Positions 35,599 through 43,594 of a stretch of 64,000 bases of DNA are shown piece after piece. The translations under genes were made by a program, and so were the position numbers. This DNA comes from Chlorobium ferrooxidans DSM 13031 (GTDB lineage: Bacteria > Bacteroidota > Chlorobiia > Chlorobiales > Chlorobiaceae): the NCBI RefSeq assembly GCF_000168715.1, contig NZ_AASE01000003.1, positions 62,001 to 126,000 of the forward strand, written 5' to 3'. The stretch's first letter is position 1; each line of letters begins with the position of its first letter. The notes beneath the pieces were generated by a model, which worked only from the letters and a program-made list of their open reading frames with translations, was not told the DNA's origin and did no database searches.

Positions 35599-36588
35599 TC
35601 AGGTTCTGGAGACCTGCCCTATAATGTACGAATTTTCCCCCTGAGATTGCAAGACGGCCCGTACATCATCAACCGCATTTTTTTCAACAATCATGACCAG
35701 TCCGGCTCCGAGATTGAAGGTTCTGCGCATATCCTCCTCGGGAACACTCCCCTCTTTACGGATAATATCAAAAATCGCCGGTTCCGGCCATGCACTCCAT
35801 TCCACATCAAGTTTCAGACCGTCAGGCACAATACGCATGGTATTACCCAGAAGACCTCCACCGGTAATATGTGACAGACCCTTGAGTGCGGGTGAACCGA
35901 AAAACGGCTCAATCGCCCGGAGATAGGAGCGGTGACCTTTCAGCAGCTCCTCTCCCGCAGAACCTTCAAGACCTGAAAATGTCTGGTGCATCCTTCCGTC
36001 AAGCACTTTGCGGGCAAGTGAATAGCCGTTGGTGTGCAGCCCGGTGGATGGAAGGGCAAGCAGCACATCACCGGCAGTGATTGATGCGCCGTTGATGATT
36101 TTTTCATGATCAACAACTCCGACAATAGAGCCTGCGAGGTCAAAATCCTCCTCACTATAGACGCCCGGCATCTCGGCGGTTTCGCCGCCGATAAGTGCGC
36201 ATCCATTCTCCCGGCAGGCCTTGACCATACCGGTAACAACGGCAGCGGCAAGCTCAGGCGTCAGCTTTCCGCAGGCATAGTAATCGAGAAAAAAGAGCGG
36301 TTTTGCTCCACAGACCAGAATATCATTGACACAGTGATTGACAAGGCATGAGCCGACCGTGTCATAGATACCGAGCTCAATGGCAATTTTCAGTTTTGTA
36401 CCGACCCCGTCAATGCTGCTGACCAGCACCGGTTTTTTATACAGGGAGAAATCGGGCTGAAAAAAACCTCCGAACGCGCCGATATCGGTAATAACTCCGG
36501 GAGTAAATGTCTGGCGTACCTGGGGTTTGATCAAACGGACGAACTCTTCACCCGCACTGATATCGACTCCGGCTTTTTTATAATCCAT
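35599..36588 (-). CDS. purM: Phosphoribosylformylglycinamidine cyclo-ligase
   Basis: PurM (AIR synthetase, 329 residues) closes the imidazole ring in purine synthesis using ATP. Typical segments are [15 protein letters not shown] at the start, [60 protein letters not shown] and [14 protein letters not shown]. Normal length. It stands 43 nt after lysC and 51 nt before plsY on the same strand, so it may share transcripts with either. Confidence 0.96.
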   Translation of the reverse strand: MDYKKAGVDISAGEEFVRLIKPQVRQTFTPGVITDIGAFGGFFQPDFSLYKKPVLVSSIDGVGTKLKIAIELGIYDTVGSCLVNHCVNDILVCGAKPLFFLDYYACGKLTPELAAAVVTGMVKACRENGCALIGGETAEMPGVYSEEDFDLAGSIVGVVDHEKIINGASITAGDVLLALPSTGLHTNGYSLARKVLDGRMHQTFSGLEGSAGEELLKGHRSYLRAIEPFFGSPALKGLSHITGGGLLGNTMRIVPDGLKLDVEWSAWPEPAIFDIIRKEGSVPEEDMRRTFNLGAGLVMIVEKNAVDDVRAVLQSQGENSYIIGQVSRT

Positions 36589-36631
36589 CTGCTACCTCTT
36601 TAAATTTAATACATTTAATATCGAGAACGCT

Positions 36632-38047
36632 TTACGGAGTTCCTGCCGGGGTTTCAAAAATACCGGCATCCTCAGGGCCGGAGAAAAACTCCCTGTGGAG
36701 GTTTCTGACCGCCGTAACCACCTCGGACTCCTGAACAACAAACCCGACATTTATCTCTGATGCGCCCTGGGAGATCATCCTGAGATTGACATCTTTCAGC
36801 GCATTGAATATCCTGCCGGCGACGCCGCGGGAGAGGCGAAGATTATCACCAACCACACTGACCGTGGCCACATTGTGCTCGATATCAACTTCCCCGAAGC
36901 TGTTCAGATGCTGGATAAGCTCCTCACTGAAACTTTTTTCATCAACGGTCAGCGATACCGAAACCTCACTGGTGGAGATCATCTCCACCGATACGCCGAA
37001 ACGGGCGAAAGCACCGAACAACTCATTCATAAAGCCGTGACGACCGAACATCCGGTTTGAGCGCATGTTGATGATGCACTGTCCCTTTTTAACCGCAATG
37101 GATTTGACAAGACCATCGTAGCTTTTGCCTGAAAGCCGTTCAGGATCATTGGTAATAAGCGTTCCCTTGGCATCCGGATGCCAGGAGTTGAGCACATAGA
37201 CCGGAATATTTTTCTGCACAGCGGGCGCGATGGTATCGGGATGCAGCACCTTGGCTCCGAGATAGGCAAGCTCCGCGGCTTCGGAAAAGGTCATGACCCG
37301 GATGCTCCGTGCTTCGGGCACAAGGCGCGGATCGCAGGTCATGACACCGTCAACATCGGTCCATATCTGAATGGCGTTGTCATTGAGCCAGGATCCGAGC
37401 AGGGCAGCTGAAAAGTCGGAACCGCCCCTGCCGAGTGTCGTTGTCCTGCCGTCTTTTGTCGATCCAATATAGCCCTGGGTAATGACCGTGGTGCCCTTTT
37501 CAAGGAGCGGTGCGATCATGAGCATGGCATTTGCTTCGCAGAGATCATTGAGCGGGCGGGCAAAACCAAAATTATCATCGGTAATCATCACCTTGCGGAC
37601 ATCGACCCATTCAGCGTTTAATCCCTGATCCTTCATTGCGGCGGCAAACACCGTGGTCGAAAAGAGTTCACCGAAAGAGCAGAACATGTCCCTGGAGCGC
37701 TCGGTCAGTTCACCGACTATATCTACACCCTTGACCAGCATTTCAAGGCGGGCGGAAAACTGTTCAACAGTGTCGGCAAGCTCTTTTTTCAACTCATCAC
37801 TCTTGATCAGCTCGTCAATCAGATTGAGGTGAAAGCTGCGAACCTCTCCGGCAAGTCGCATTGCCTCTTCGAGATCGCTTCGTCCGGCAGCATCGGCAAT
37901 CTGCACCAGTTTATTGGTTATACCGCTGCATGCACTGAGCACAACAAGAGGCGCCGCCTTCCCTGCTTCCCTGGAAACCAGTGAAATTGCCTGCTGCATC
38001 GCACCGGCAGTTCCAACCGAGGTCCCTCCGAATTTCATCACCGCCAT
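36632..38047 (-). CDS. lysC: Aspartate kinase
   Basis: A monofunctional aspartokinase of 471 residues, the first step to lysine, threonine and methionine. The N-terminal MKFGGTSVG is the ATP/aspartate site; [22 protein letters not shown] is represented by its two halves [11 protein letters not shown] and [17 protein letters not shown]. Two C-terminal ACT domains (from about residue 315: [19 protein letters not shown] and [20 protein letters not shown]) provide feedback control by lysine and/or threonine. No homoserine dehydrogenase is fused. It diverges from an NlpC/P60 gene. Confidence 0.95.
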   Translation of the reverse strand: MAVMKFGGTSVGTAGAMQQAISLVSREAGKAAPLVVLSACSGITNKLVQIADAAGRSDLEEAMRLAGEVRSFHLNLIDELIKSDELKKELADTVEQFSARLEMLVKGVDIVGELTERSRDMFCSFGELFSTTVFAAAMKDQGLNAEWVDVRKVMITDDNFGFARPLNDLCEANAMLMIAPLLEKGTTVITQGYIGSTKDGRTTTLGRGGSDFSAALLGSWLNDNAIQIWTDVDGVMTCDPRLVPEARSIRVMTFSEAAELAYLGAKVLHPDTIAPAVQKNIPVYVLNSWHPDAKGTLITNDPERLSGKSYDGLVKSIAVKKGQCIINMRSNRMFGRHGFMNELFGAFARFGVSVEMISTSEVSVSLTVDEKSFSEELIQHLNSFGEVDIEHNVATVSVVGDNLRLSRGVAGRIFNALKDVNLRMISQGASEINVGFVVQESEVVTAVRNLHREFFSGPEDAGIFETPAGTP

Positions 38048-38164
38048 AACAATTCAAACAAATAGGTTAATCGTGAAAATTTCACTTACATTTCCTCTAT
38101 GCTTCACGGGGAAGCATCCGCTGTTCCCGAAAAAGAACAACCTTGATAAACTCGACCGGTTACA

Positions 38165-38764
38165 ATGGATTCACGCTCCACATGGCTCAAGTCGTGCCAA
38201 AGGCTGCTGCTCCTGGGAACCTTGTCCAGCCTGCTCTTCAGTGCTGTCGGTTGCCAGATCCTGCTGAGAGGGTCAGGAGAGAGTCGGGAGAGCAAATATA
38301 GTTTAAAAAAGAGAAAATCGTATATCTCGTGTATGGCGGAAGGAAGAGGCTCAGCCGAGATCTGCCGCCTGCCGTTAAAGGTGCCGGAACGATCCATCGA
38401 CCGGCTCTTTTCATCCCTTGACGACGCCATGGGCACAGCTTATCGTTCAGGGGGATCGACTCCGGACGGATTCGACTGTTCCGGCCTGGTGAGCTATCTC
38501 TACAAACAGAACTTCAGGATGCTGCTCCCCAGAACTGCCGGAGAGCAGGCCTTGCTCGGCCCCCTGGTGGAGAAAAAAGAGCTTCGTCCGGGTGATCTTC
38601 TGTTTTTCAGCATCGGCGGAGGGCGCATCGACCATGTAGGGATCAGTATAGGCAAAAACAGCTTTGCGCATGCGGCAAGGCGTGGTGTCATGATCAGCAG
38701 CCTCACCGAAAGCTACTACCTTCGTCACTACGTCTGTGCAGCCCGGATTATAATGCCGGACTGA
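38165..38764 (+). CDS. NlpC/P60-family lipoprotein
   Basis: A 199-residue exported cysteine peptidase that probably cleaves peptidoglycan peptides. The N-terminus has a long signal with a lipobox-like SAVGC (Cys 30). The catalytic triad is visible: C105 in GFDCSGLVSYLY, H157 in IDHVGISIG and a polar third residue at H169 (FAHAARRG). The intervening ~60 residues are a linker. It may attach to the outer membrane. It is divergent from lysC, followed by prmA on the same strand after 99 nt. Confidence 0.9.
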   Translation: MDSRSTWLKSCQRLLLLGTLSSLLFSAVGCQILLRGSGESRESKYSLKKRKSYISCMAEGRGSAEICRLPLKVPERSIDRLFSSLDDAMGTAYRSGGSTPDGFDCSGLVSYLYKQNFRMLLPRTAGEQALLGPLVEKKELRPGDLLFFSIGGGRIDHVGISIGKNSFAHAARRGVMISSLTESYYLRHYVCAARIIMPD

Positions 38765-38863
38765 GTCGCCTCCACACCTTCACGCGAAACCCTCTTTGCA
38801 TGGTGAAAATCTCTTATATTGCTCCTCATCATTTCACTCTTTCAAACCACTCCGGCTCTCTTT

Positions 38864-39745
38864 ATGCCAAACACAGGAATACAGAACTATATCGAACTGG
38901 CTTTTATAGTAAACCCCTCCCTGCATGAACTCTATATCGGCCTGCTGGCCGCTGAAGGTATAGCGTATTTTCAGGAGGAGGACGAACGGCTTCTGGCCTA
39001 TCTGCCGGAAGAGGAGTGGACCGATGAGAAAGAGCAGACAATGATTGCTTTTCTGCAAGAGCGTCTGGGAACTGCTCCTGCCTATACTGCCACCTTTATG
39101 GCTGACCGGAACTGGAATGCCGAGTGGGAAGCCAACCTGCAACCTATCGAAATATCCGACCGCTTTCTGATTGTCCAGAAAAACAAGGATATCAACCCTA
39201 AACCCGGTCAGATTGTCATTGAGATCAATCCGAAAATGTCATTCGGAACCGGTTACCATGCCACAACCCGCCTGATGCTTCGCCAGATGGAGCAACTGGA
39301 GCTGAAAGACAAAAAAATGATGGATATCGGTACCGGCACCGGAGTACTTGCCATTGCAGCCCGCAAGCTCGGCAACAACCTGCCGATCCTTGCGTTCGAC
39401 AACAGTGCATGGGCGGCGGAAAACGCGATAGAGAATATTGAACAGAATGCTGCACCGGATATAAAAATAGAGCTTCTTGATGCAGAAGAGGATCTTATTG
39501 TGAACCTTCGTGAGGGCTATGACCTGATTCTGGCAAATATCAACAAAAACGTAATTGACCGGATTCTGCCCGCCATAAGAAAGTACTCACCGGAAGCCAC
39601 GGTCCTGCTCTCCGGTATTCTGGTCTATGATGAACCGTGGCTGAAAAAGCTGCTGAAACGGCTCGGCTATGAGATTGTGCAAACCATCTATGAAGATGAA
39701 TGGCTCTCAAGCCTTGTCCGCCCACTCTCCCGTTCAACGCTTTAA
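38864..39745 (+). CDS. prmA: Ribosomal protein L11 methyltransferase
   Basis: PrmA (293 residues) trimethylates ribosomal protein L11. The N-terminal L11-binding domain (ELYIGLLAAEGIAYFQEED) is followed by PKMSFGTGYHATTRLM, the SAM-binding MMDIGTGTGVLAIAA, and DLILANINKNVIDRIL (post-motif). ATG 38864 gives the family-typical beginning; an in-frame start at 38819 is less likely. ppx follows 15 nt downstream. Confidence 0.93.
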   Translation: MPNTGIQNYIELAFIVNPSLHELYIGLLAAEGIAYFQEEDERLLAYLPEEEWTDEKEQTMIAFLQERLGTAPAYTATFMADRNWNAEWEANLQPIEISDRFLIVQKNKDINPKPGQIVIEINPKMSFGTGYHATTRLMLRQMEQLELKDKKMMDIGTGTGVLAIAARKLGNNLPILAFDNSAWAAENAIENIEQNAAPDIKIELLDAEEDLIVNLREGYDLILANINKNVIDRILPAIRKYSPEATVLLSGILVYDEPWLKKLLKRLGYEIVQTIYEDEWLSSLVRPLSRSTL

Positions 39746-39760
39746 ACTCCCCGGCAGACC

Positions 39761-40696
39761 ATGAAACGGGTTTCATGCATTGATATCGGCACCAATACAG
39801 CACTCTTGCTCGTTGCCGACCTCGTACCGGAAAGCGGCAGCATCATTCCGGTCTGCCACCGACAAACAATTGTTCGGCTTGGCAAAAATGTTGACGCAGA
39901 AAAAGTCATTGACCGGGAGGCTCAAGAGCGTTTGATCACCTGCATGAAGGAGTACGCTGAACTAAGCCGTGAACACGGAAGTGAATGCGTCATTGCAGCA
40001 GGAACAAGCGCCCTGAGAGATGCCGCCAACCGGACGGAGGTGATCCGAGCGGTTAAAGAAGAGACCGGAATTGCAATCAGATGCATCTCCGGTGAGGAGG
40101 AGGCAAAACTCACCTTTTTCGGTGCAGTAGCCGTTATGAGCCGGATTCCGGAACCCTTCTCGGTGATCGACATCGGAGGCGGCAGCACGGAGATTTCCAT
40201 GGGCTCACTTGAGGGTATAACGGAAAGCGTGAGCCTCGACATCGGATCGGTCAGGCTCACCGAGCGGTTTTTCACCATGCTCCCCCCTCCGGAAAGCGAG
40301 TTTGAGCAGGCAGAAGCAGAGATCAGCAACATGCTCACAAAGCGTATCCTCCCCTTTTTTGCGTCACGCGAAAATGTGTTCGGAGTAGCCGGAACCGTGA
40401 CCACCATTGCCCAGGTCTCTCAGGGAATGAACCACTTTGATGCGCTGAAGGTACACAACTACCCGCTCAGCTACTTCGAGGTTCATGAACTGCTCCAACA
40501 ACTCAGGAAAAAAACCAATGAAGAGATCATTGCGCTTGGCATCCCCGAAGGACGCTCTGACGTCATTACCATGGGCACCCTTATTCTGCATCAGTTCATG
40601 CGCCTGCTCGGCATCGGTGAAATTCGGGTCAGCATCCAGGGGCTGCGTTTCGGCCTTGCGCAGGAGGAGCTGATCCGGCTTCAGCAAACACTCTGA
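39761..40696 (+). CDS. Ppx/GppA exopolyphosphatase-type phosphatase
   Basis: A 311-residue ASKHA-fold enzyme that hydrolyses polyphosphate and/or pppGpp. Motifs are CIDIGTNTALLLVADL, AAGTSALRDAANR, SGEEEAKLTFFGAV and SVIDIGGGSTEISMG. It has the short form of the family without the C-terminal HD-like domain, so the choice between the two substrates cannot be made. The last 68 nt overlap the facing methyltransferase gene. Probably co-transcribed with prmA. Confidence 0.9.
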   Translation: MKRVSCIDIGTNTALLLVADLVPESGSIIPVCHRQTIVRLGKNVDAEKVIDREAQERLITCMKEYAELSREHGSECVIAAGTSALRDAANRTEVIRAVKEETGIAIRCISGEEEAKLTFFGAVAVMSRIPEPFSVIDIGGGSTEISMGSLEGITESVSLDIGSVRLTERFFTMLPPPESEFEQAEAEISNMLTKRILPFFASRENVFGVAGTVTTIAQVSQGMNHFDALKVHNYPLSYFEVHELLQQLRKKTNEEIIALGIPEGRSDVITMGTLILHQFMRLLGIGEIRVSIQGLRFGLAQEELIRLQQTL

Positions 40697-41885
40697 GGGC
40701 GTAGATGACAACCGGCTCACGCTCTGCGTTCCGGGTAAAAAAGAGGAATACCCGCTCGCTCTCCCTGATACCGAACCGCGTTCGCAGCTTTTCCACAGAG
40801 AGGGGAAAATCACGCCGCTGAATACTTGCTCCCGTTATATGGTGCCGAGCCAGAAATGCCCTGAAGGTTTTCGGTTTCCAGGGGACAGCGTCCAGAACCC
40901 GGAAGAGCCTGCCGGGAAAATCCGCAATCAGTTGTTCCCCTGTCAGATAATCGACCGATCCATTCAGAAACTCAAGACCGCAATTCCGGGCAAGCACCGC
41001 TGAAAGTCGCGCCTTGATGATTGCCGGGTCCGGCTCGTAGAGAAACTGCTTCAGCGAAGAGGCAACTGCCCGGTCGGCATCCGGATCTCCGCAAACCTCA
41101 ACGACAGCATCCGACCCGGTTGAAAGAGCAACCGCCCTGATCGTCACAGGGCGATCTCTTGCCCCCCGGTCAAGCAGCAACAGCGACTCCTTGCATTCAC
41201 GGTCAACCGAAACCACCACGATTTCCGAGAGTGCCGGCAAAATCGCTTTCAGGGTGCTCAGCTCAAGCGCCGGAGAGGCCTTGATGCAGACCTTTGCCGC
41301 CTTCCGGAGAAGCAGGTCATGGTTGAGAACAACATCGGGACTAGCCGACTCAAGAGTGACAGAGCGCTGCCCCTCCTCTCGGCGAGCAGGATCAACATAG
41401 ATCCACTCAAAGCTGTCATCCGGATATCCGGCAAGCAGGGTGAGACTGTCAGCATGCTGCACCTGAACATTGCCGATTCCGCACTGCTTCAGATTATGCT
41501 CCATCAGGGTGGAGAGCAACGGGTCACGCTCACAATAAAGAACATCATCAAATGTTCGGGAGAGAAAGATCGAGTCAATACCAAGGCCGCCAGAGAGGTC
41601 GATCAACCGCTTTCCTGAAAGCATTGAGGCCTTGAACGCAGCCGCCCGCTCTCCCGAAGCCTGCTCCAGCGAGAGCGGAGTGTAAAGCAGATTATAGGTT
41701 GAAAGGGAGGGTAACTTTTTGGCCGCTTTCCGGCGGCAACCAATCTGTTCCGCCATTGCCCTGACCGGCAAATCCTTGCGGCCATGAAACTGCATGGCAA
41801 ACTGAGCCGGATCATCGCCGCTGTGCAGCGCAATCAGCGCCTGAACATCAGGCTCACACAGGCGATAGAGCTCTTCTAAGGTCAT
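40629..41885 (-). CDS. Class I SAM methyltransferase with THUMP-like domain
   Basis: A 418-residue protein. The central part is a SAM-binding domain (RLIDLSGGLGIDSIFLSR, then YCERDPLLSTLMEHNL) with WIYVDPARREEGQR, a DPxR motif seen in nucleic-acid methyltransferases. A THUMP-like RNA-binding domain follows (SGASIQRR-type: ITGASIQRRDFPLSVEKLR). This points to RNA methylation; the target is unknown. The C-terminal ~18 residues (AEAGSAPPAQGRNAAPGC) are low in complexity and lie in the 68-nt overlap with ppx, so the stop may have drifted downstream. Confidence 0.85.
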   Translation of the reverse strand: MTLEELYRLCEPDVQALIALHSGDDPAQFAMQFHGRKDLPVRAMAEQIGCRRKAAKKLPSLSTYNLLYTPLSLEQASGERAAAFKASMLSGKRLIDLSGGLGIDSIFLSRTFDDVLYCERDPLLSTLMEHNLKQCGIGNVQVQHADSLTLLAGYPDDSFEWIYVDPARREEGQRSVTLESASPDVVLNHDLLLRKAAKVCIKASPALELSTLKAILPALSEIVVVSVDRECKESLLLLDRGARDRPVTIRAVALSTGSDAVVEVCGDPDADRAVASSLKQFLYEPDPAIIKARLSAVLARNCGLEFLNGSVDYLTGEQLIADFPGRLFRVLDAVPWKPKTFRAFLARHHITGASIQRRDFPLSVEKLRTRFGIRESERVFLFFTRNAEREPVVIYALRVFAEAGSAPPAQGRNAAPGC

Positions 41886-41983
41886 GGGAAGGATTTTCTT
41901 GAAAGGACCAAAAAGACTTCAGCGACAACAAGTACCAATAAAAAAAGAAATCCAGTTCCAGCAAACCGTGATTTACTCTTCAT

Positions 41984-42020
41984 CTCTTCGTCGTTGAAGT
42001 CCCTGCTGTCCTTTAAGTCC
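41984..42020 (+). repeat. 37-nt direct repeat, copy A
   Basis: Begins CTCTTCGTCGTTGAAG and ends CCTTTAAGTCC. Copies B (42764-42800) and C (43540-43576) have the same orientation; by eye A differs from B at 2 and from C at 3 of 37 positions. A partial inverted arm is at 41915-41932. A palindrome CTTAAAGCTTTAAG and eight T follow it just before the four-helix-bundle gene's stop. Confidence 0.85.
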
Positions 42021-42042
42021 TTAAAGCTTTAAGTCCTTTTTT

Positions 42043-42603
42043 TTATTTCTTCGAGCTGCTTCTCTGCTTCAGGCGAGCTTTGGTCATACGTTCACGAAGT
42101 CCACCCTCAGAAACAAACTCCTGCTCAAGATAACGAATCTGCCGCGCCAGAAGATAACTGCATACCCTGATGAGACCGATAATCACGTTGGCAGAAATTT
42201 CAGCCTCCTTATGCTCAATACCTTTCTTAAACGTAGAGTACTCCGCATCAGGCAGACGGTTCAGCTCTCGAAGACGAAAAGCATAGGGATGTTCGGGGCT
42301 CCACTCGGCGAAACCGTTGATTCTCAGAAAATCGCGATAATCCTCAAGCAACTCTTCAAGACTCGCACGGGCAACATTGGTCAGCTTGATCTCAGTCTCC
42401 TTTGAGGTTCCTGAGGCCATACTCCCTTCAATAATGTTCTGCTTGCCGGAACGTGCAGCCTGAACCATCTGATCAATAGTACGGTCACTTTGTTTGTAAA
42501 TTCTCCGGGTAAAATAGCAGGTGGCATCATAGATAATTTCAGCCTTCCTGTATGAGAGCAGATTTCTGTAACCACCATGAACAGGAATAAAGCCGTCAGC
42601 CAT
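42043..42603 (-). CDS. Four-helix-bundle protein (23S rRNA-IVP / S23 family, suffix-domain type)
   Basis: A 186-residue helical protein of the 'four helix bundle suffix domain' group, related to proteins encoded in 23S rRNA intervening sequences and to Avd of diversity-generating retroelements. Landmarks are SYRKAEIIYDATCYFTRRI, QMVQAARSGKQNIIEGS and TNVARASLEELLEDYRDFLR. The charged C-terminal tail (TKARLKQRSSSKK) suggests nucleic-acid contact. I chose ATG 42603, which has GGAGG six bases upstream, over ATG 42621. The gene is enclosed by two direct copies of a 37-nt repeat. Function unknown; no reverse transcriptase or rRNA gene is nearby. Confidence 0.85.
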   Translation of the reverse strand: MADGFIPVHGGYRNLLSYRKAEIIYDATCYFTRRIYKQSDRTIDQMVQAARSGKQNIIEGSMASGTSKETEIKLTNVARASLEELLEDYRDFLRINGFAEWSPEHPYAFRLRELNRLPDAEYSTFKKGIEHKEAEISANVIIGLIRVCSYLLARQIRYLEQEFVSEGGLRERMTKARLKQRSSSKK

Positions 42604-42722
42604 AAATTCCCTCCGAAGCATTTTTGAGAAAAAAACCGGTGAAGGAGTAAAAAGATAGGCACTACATTAAAATTACTGCTATCCAATCAAATAACCTTAG
42701 AAAACCTTATTTTTCTTGAAAC

Positions 42723-42800
42723 GACTTAAAGGACATCAACGACAGCAAGGACTAATATTCTCCCTCTTCGTCCCTGAAGTCCCTGCTGTCCTTTAAGTCC
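42723..42800. repeat. Palindromic element containing 37-nt repeat copy B
   Basis: Positions 42764-42800 are repeat copy B. Together with 42723-42753 it forms a 78-nt element whose ends are a perfect 13-bp inverted repeat (GACTTAAAGGACA at 42723-42735, TGTCCTTTAAGTC at 42787-42799). A second arm GACAGCAAGGACT (42741-42753) can pair with 42779-42791. Six T follow. Confidence 0.8.
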
Positions 42801-42843
42801 TTTTTTCTGTCATAATCAAGCTCCTTCATAAAAACCGATTGTT

Positions 42844-42885
42844 GTTTTTATCAAGCGAAACAGGTATGATAGAAAGTATGATAAC
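42844..42885 (+). promoter_or_regulatory. Promoter and probable operator of toxin-antitoxin pair
   Basis: TTGTTT (42844-42849) and TATGAT (42867-42872) are spaced by 17 nt. TATGATA occurs twice with a 5-nt spacer (42867-42873 and 42879-42885), covering the -10 box, as expected for binding by the ribbon-helix-helix antitoxin. The start codon is 20 nt further on, with a GAGGAG ribosome-binding site. Confidence 0.5.
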
Positions 42886-42904
42886 TATTCAGTGAGGAGA
42901 GAAG

Positions 42905-43147
42905 ATGGGAAAAACAAAAGTTGCGGTAACCATTGATGCACAGGCCATCATAAAAATTGACCGGCTTGTCGAAAGGAAGGTTTTTGCCAATCGCAGCCAG
43001 GCAATAGAGGAGGCGCTTAATGAAAAAATTGAGCGTATTGAACACCGCAGACTGGCTGAAGAGTGCGCAAAACTTGATCCTGTTGAAGAGCGCCAACTGG
43101 CAGATGAGGGTATAACCGGGGAGATTGAGACATGGCCGGAATACTGA
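42905..43147 (+). CDS. Ribbon-helix-helix antitoxin
   Basis: An 80-residue CopG/MazE-like DNA-binding antitoxin. The N-terminal KVAVTIDAQAIIKIDRLVER is the beta strand and first helix of an RHH fold, and ANRSQAIEEALNEKIERIE the second helix. The acidic C-terminal tail (VEERQLADEGITGEIETWPEY) should wrap and block the toxin. It overlaps the mazF-type toxin gene by 16 nt, the usual coupling. Confidence 0.88.
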   Translation: MGKTKVAVTIDAQAIIKIDRLVERKVFANRSQAIEEALNEKIERIEHRRLAEECAKLDPVEERQLADEGITGEIETWPEY

Positions 43148-43470
43148 GGGGTGAGATCCGGTGGGCTGACCTGAACCCGACTCGGGGTAATGAGCAATCC
43201 GGTCTTCGGCCTGTGCTGGTGTTGAGCCATGATGTTTTTAATGACCGATCGGGGACGGTTATTGCCGTTGCGCTGACAAGCCAGCCACAAAAAGCAGGTT
43301 TTCCGCTTACTTTACCAATTGAATCAGCCGCTCTTCCAAAAAAATCATGGATTAAAATCAGCCAGATCAGAACGTTGTCAGAAGAAAGGATCGGAAGCAA
43401 AATCGGAACGATTTCTGCCGAGGAGATGCTGCGGGTTGTCGAGGGAGTTAATGAGATTATAGGCAGATAA
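43132..43470 (+). CDS. MazF/PemK-type endoribonuclease toxin
   Basis: A 112-residue ribosome-independent mRNA interferase. The fold signatures are LRGEIRWADLNPTRGNEQSGLRP (read as LRGEIRWADLNPTRG and NEQSGLRPVLVLS), VIAVALTSQ, SWIKISQIRTLS and a C-terminal helix. The arginine and threonine/serine positions needed for RNA cleavage look present. Target sequence unknown. The pair stands between repeat copies B and C, as an accessory cassette. Confidence 0.92.
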   Translation: MAGILRGEIRWADLNPTRGNEQSGLRPVLVLSHDVFNDRSGTVIAVALTSQPQKAGFPLTLPIESAALPKKSWIKISQIRTLSEERIGSKIGTISAEEMLRVVEGVNEIIGR

Positions 43471-43539
43471 CCCTGTGCTATTCTGGTGCGCACCACAGTG
43501 CGGGAAGTAAACCTGGCTTATTCTTGATTTACATTCTTC

Positions 43540-43576
43540 CTCTTCGTCGTTGAAGTCCCTGCTCTCCTTTACCTCC
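43540..43576 (+). repeat. 37-nt direct repeat, copy C
   Basis: Same orientation as copies A and B, differing from A at 3 of 37 positions by eye (end reads CCTTTACCTCC). It closes the toxin-antitoxin cassette, 18 nt before the stop of the acyl-CoA ligase gene. Confidence 0.8.
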
Positions 43577-43594
43577 TTGAATGCAATCCCTCGG

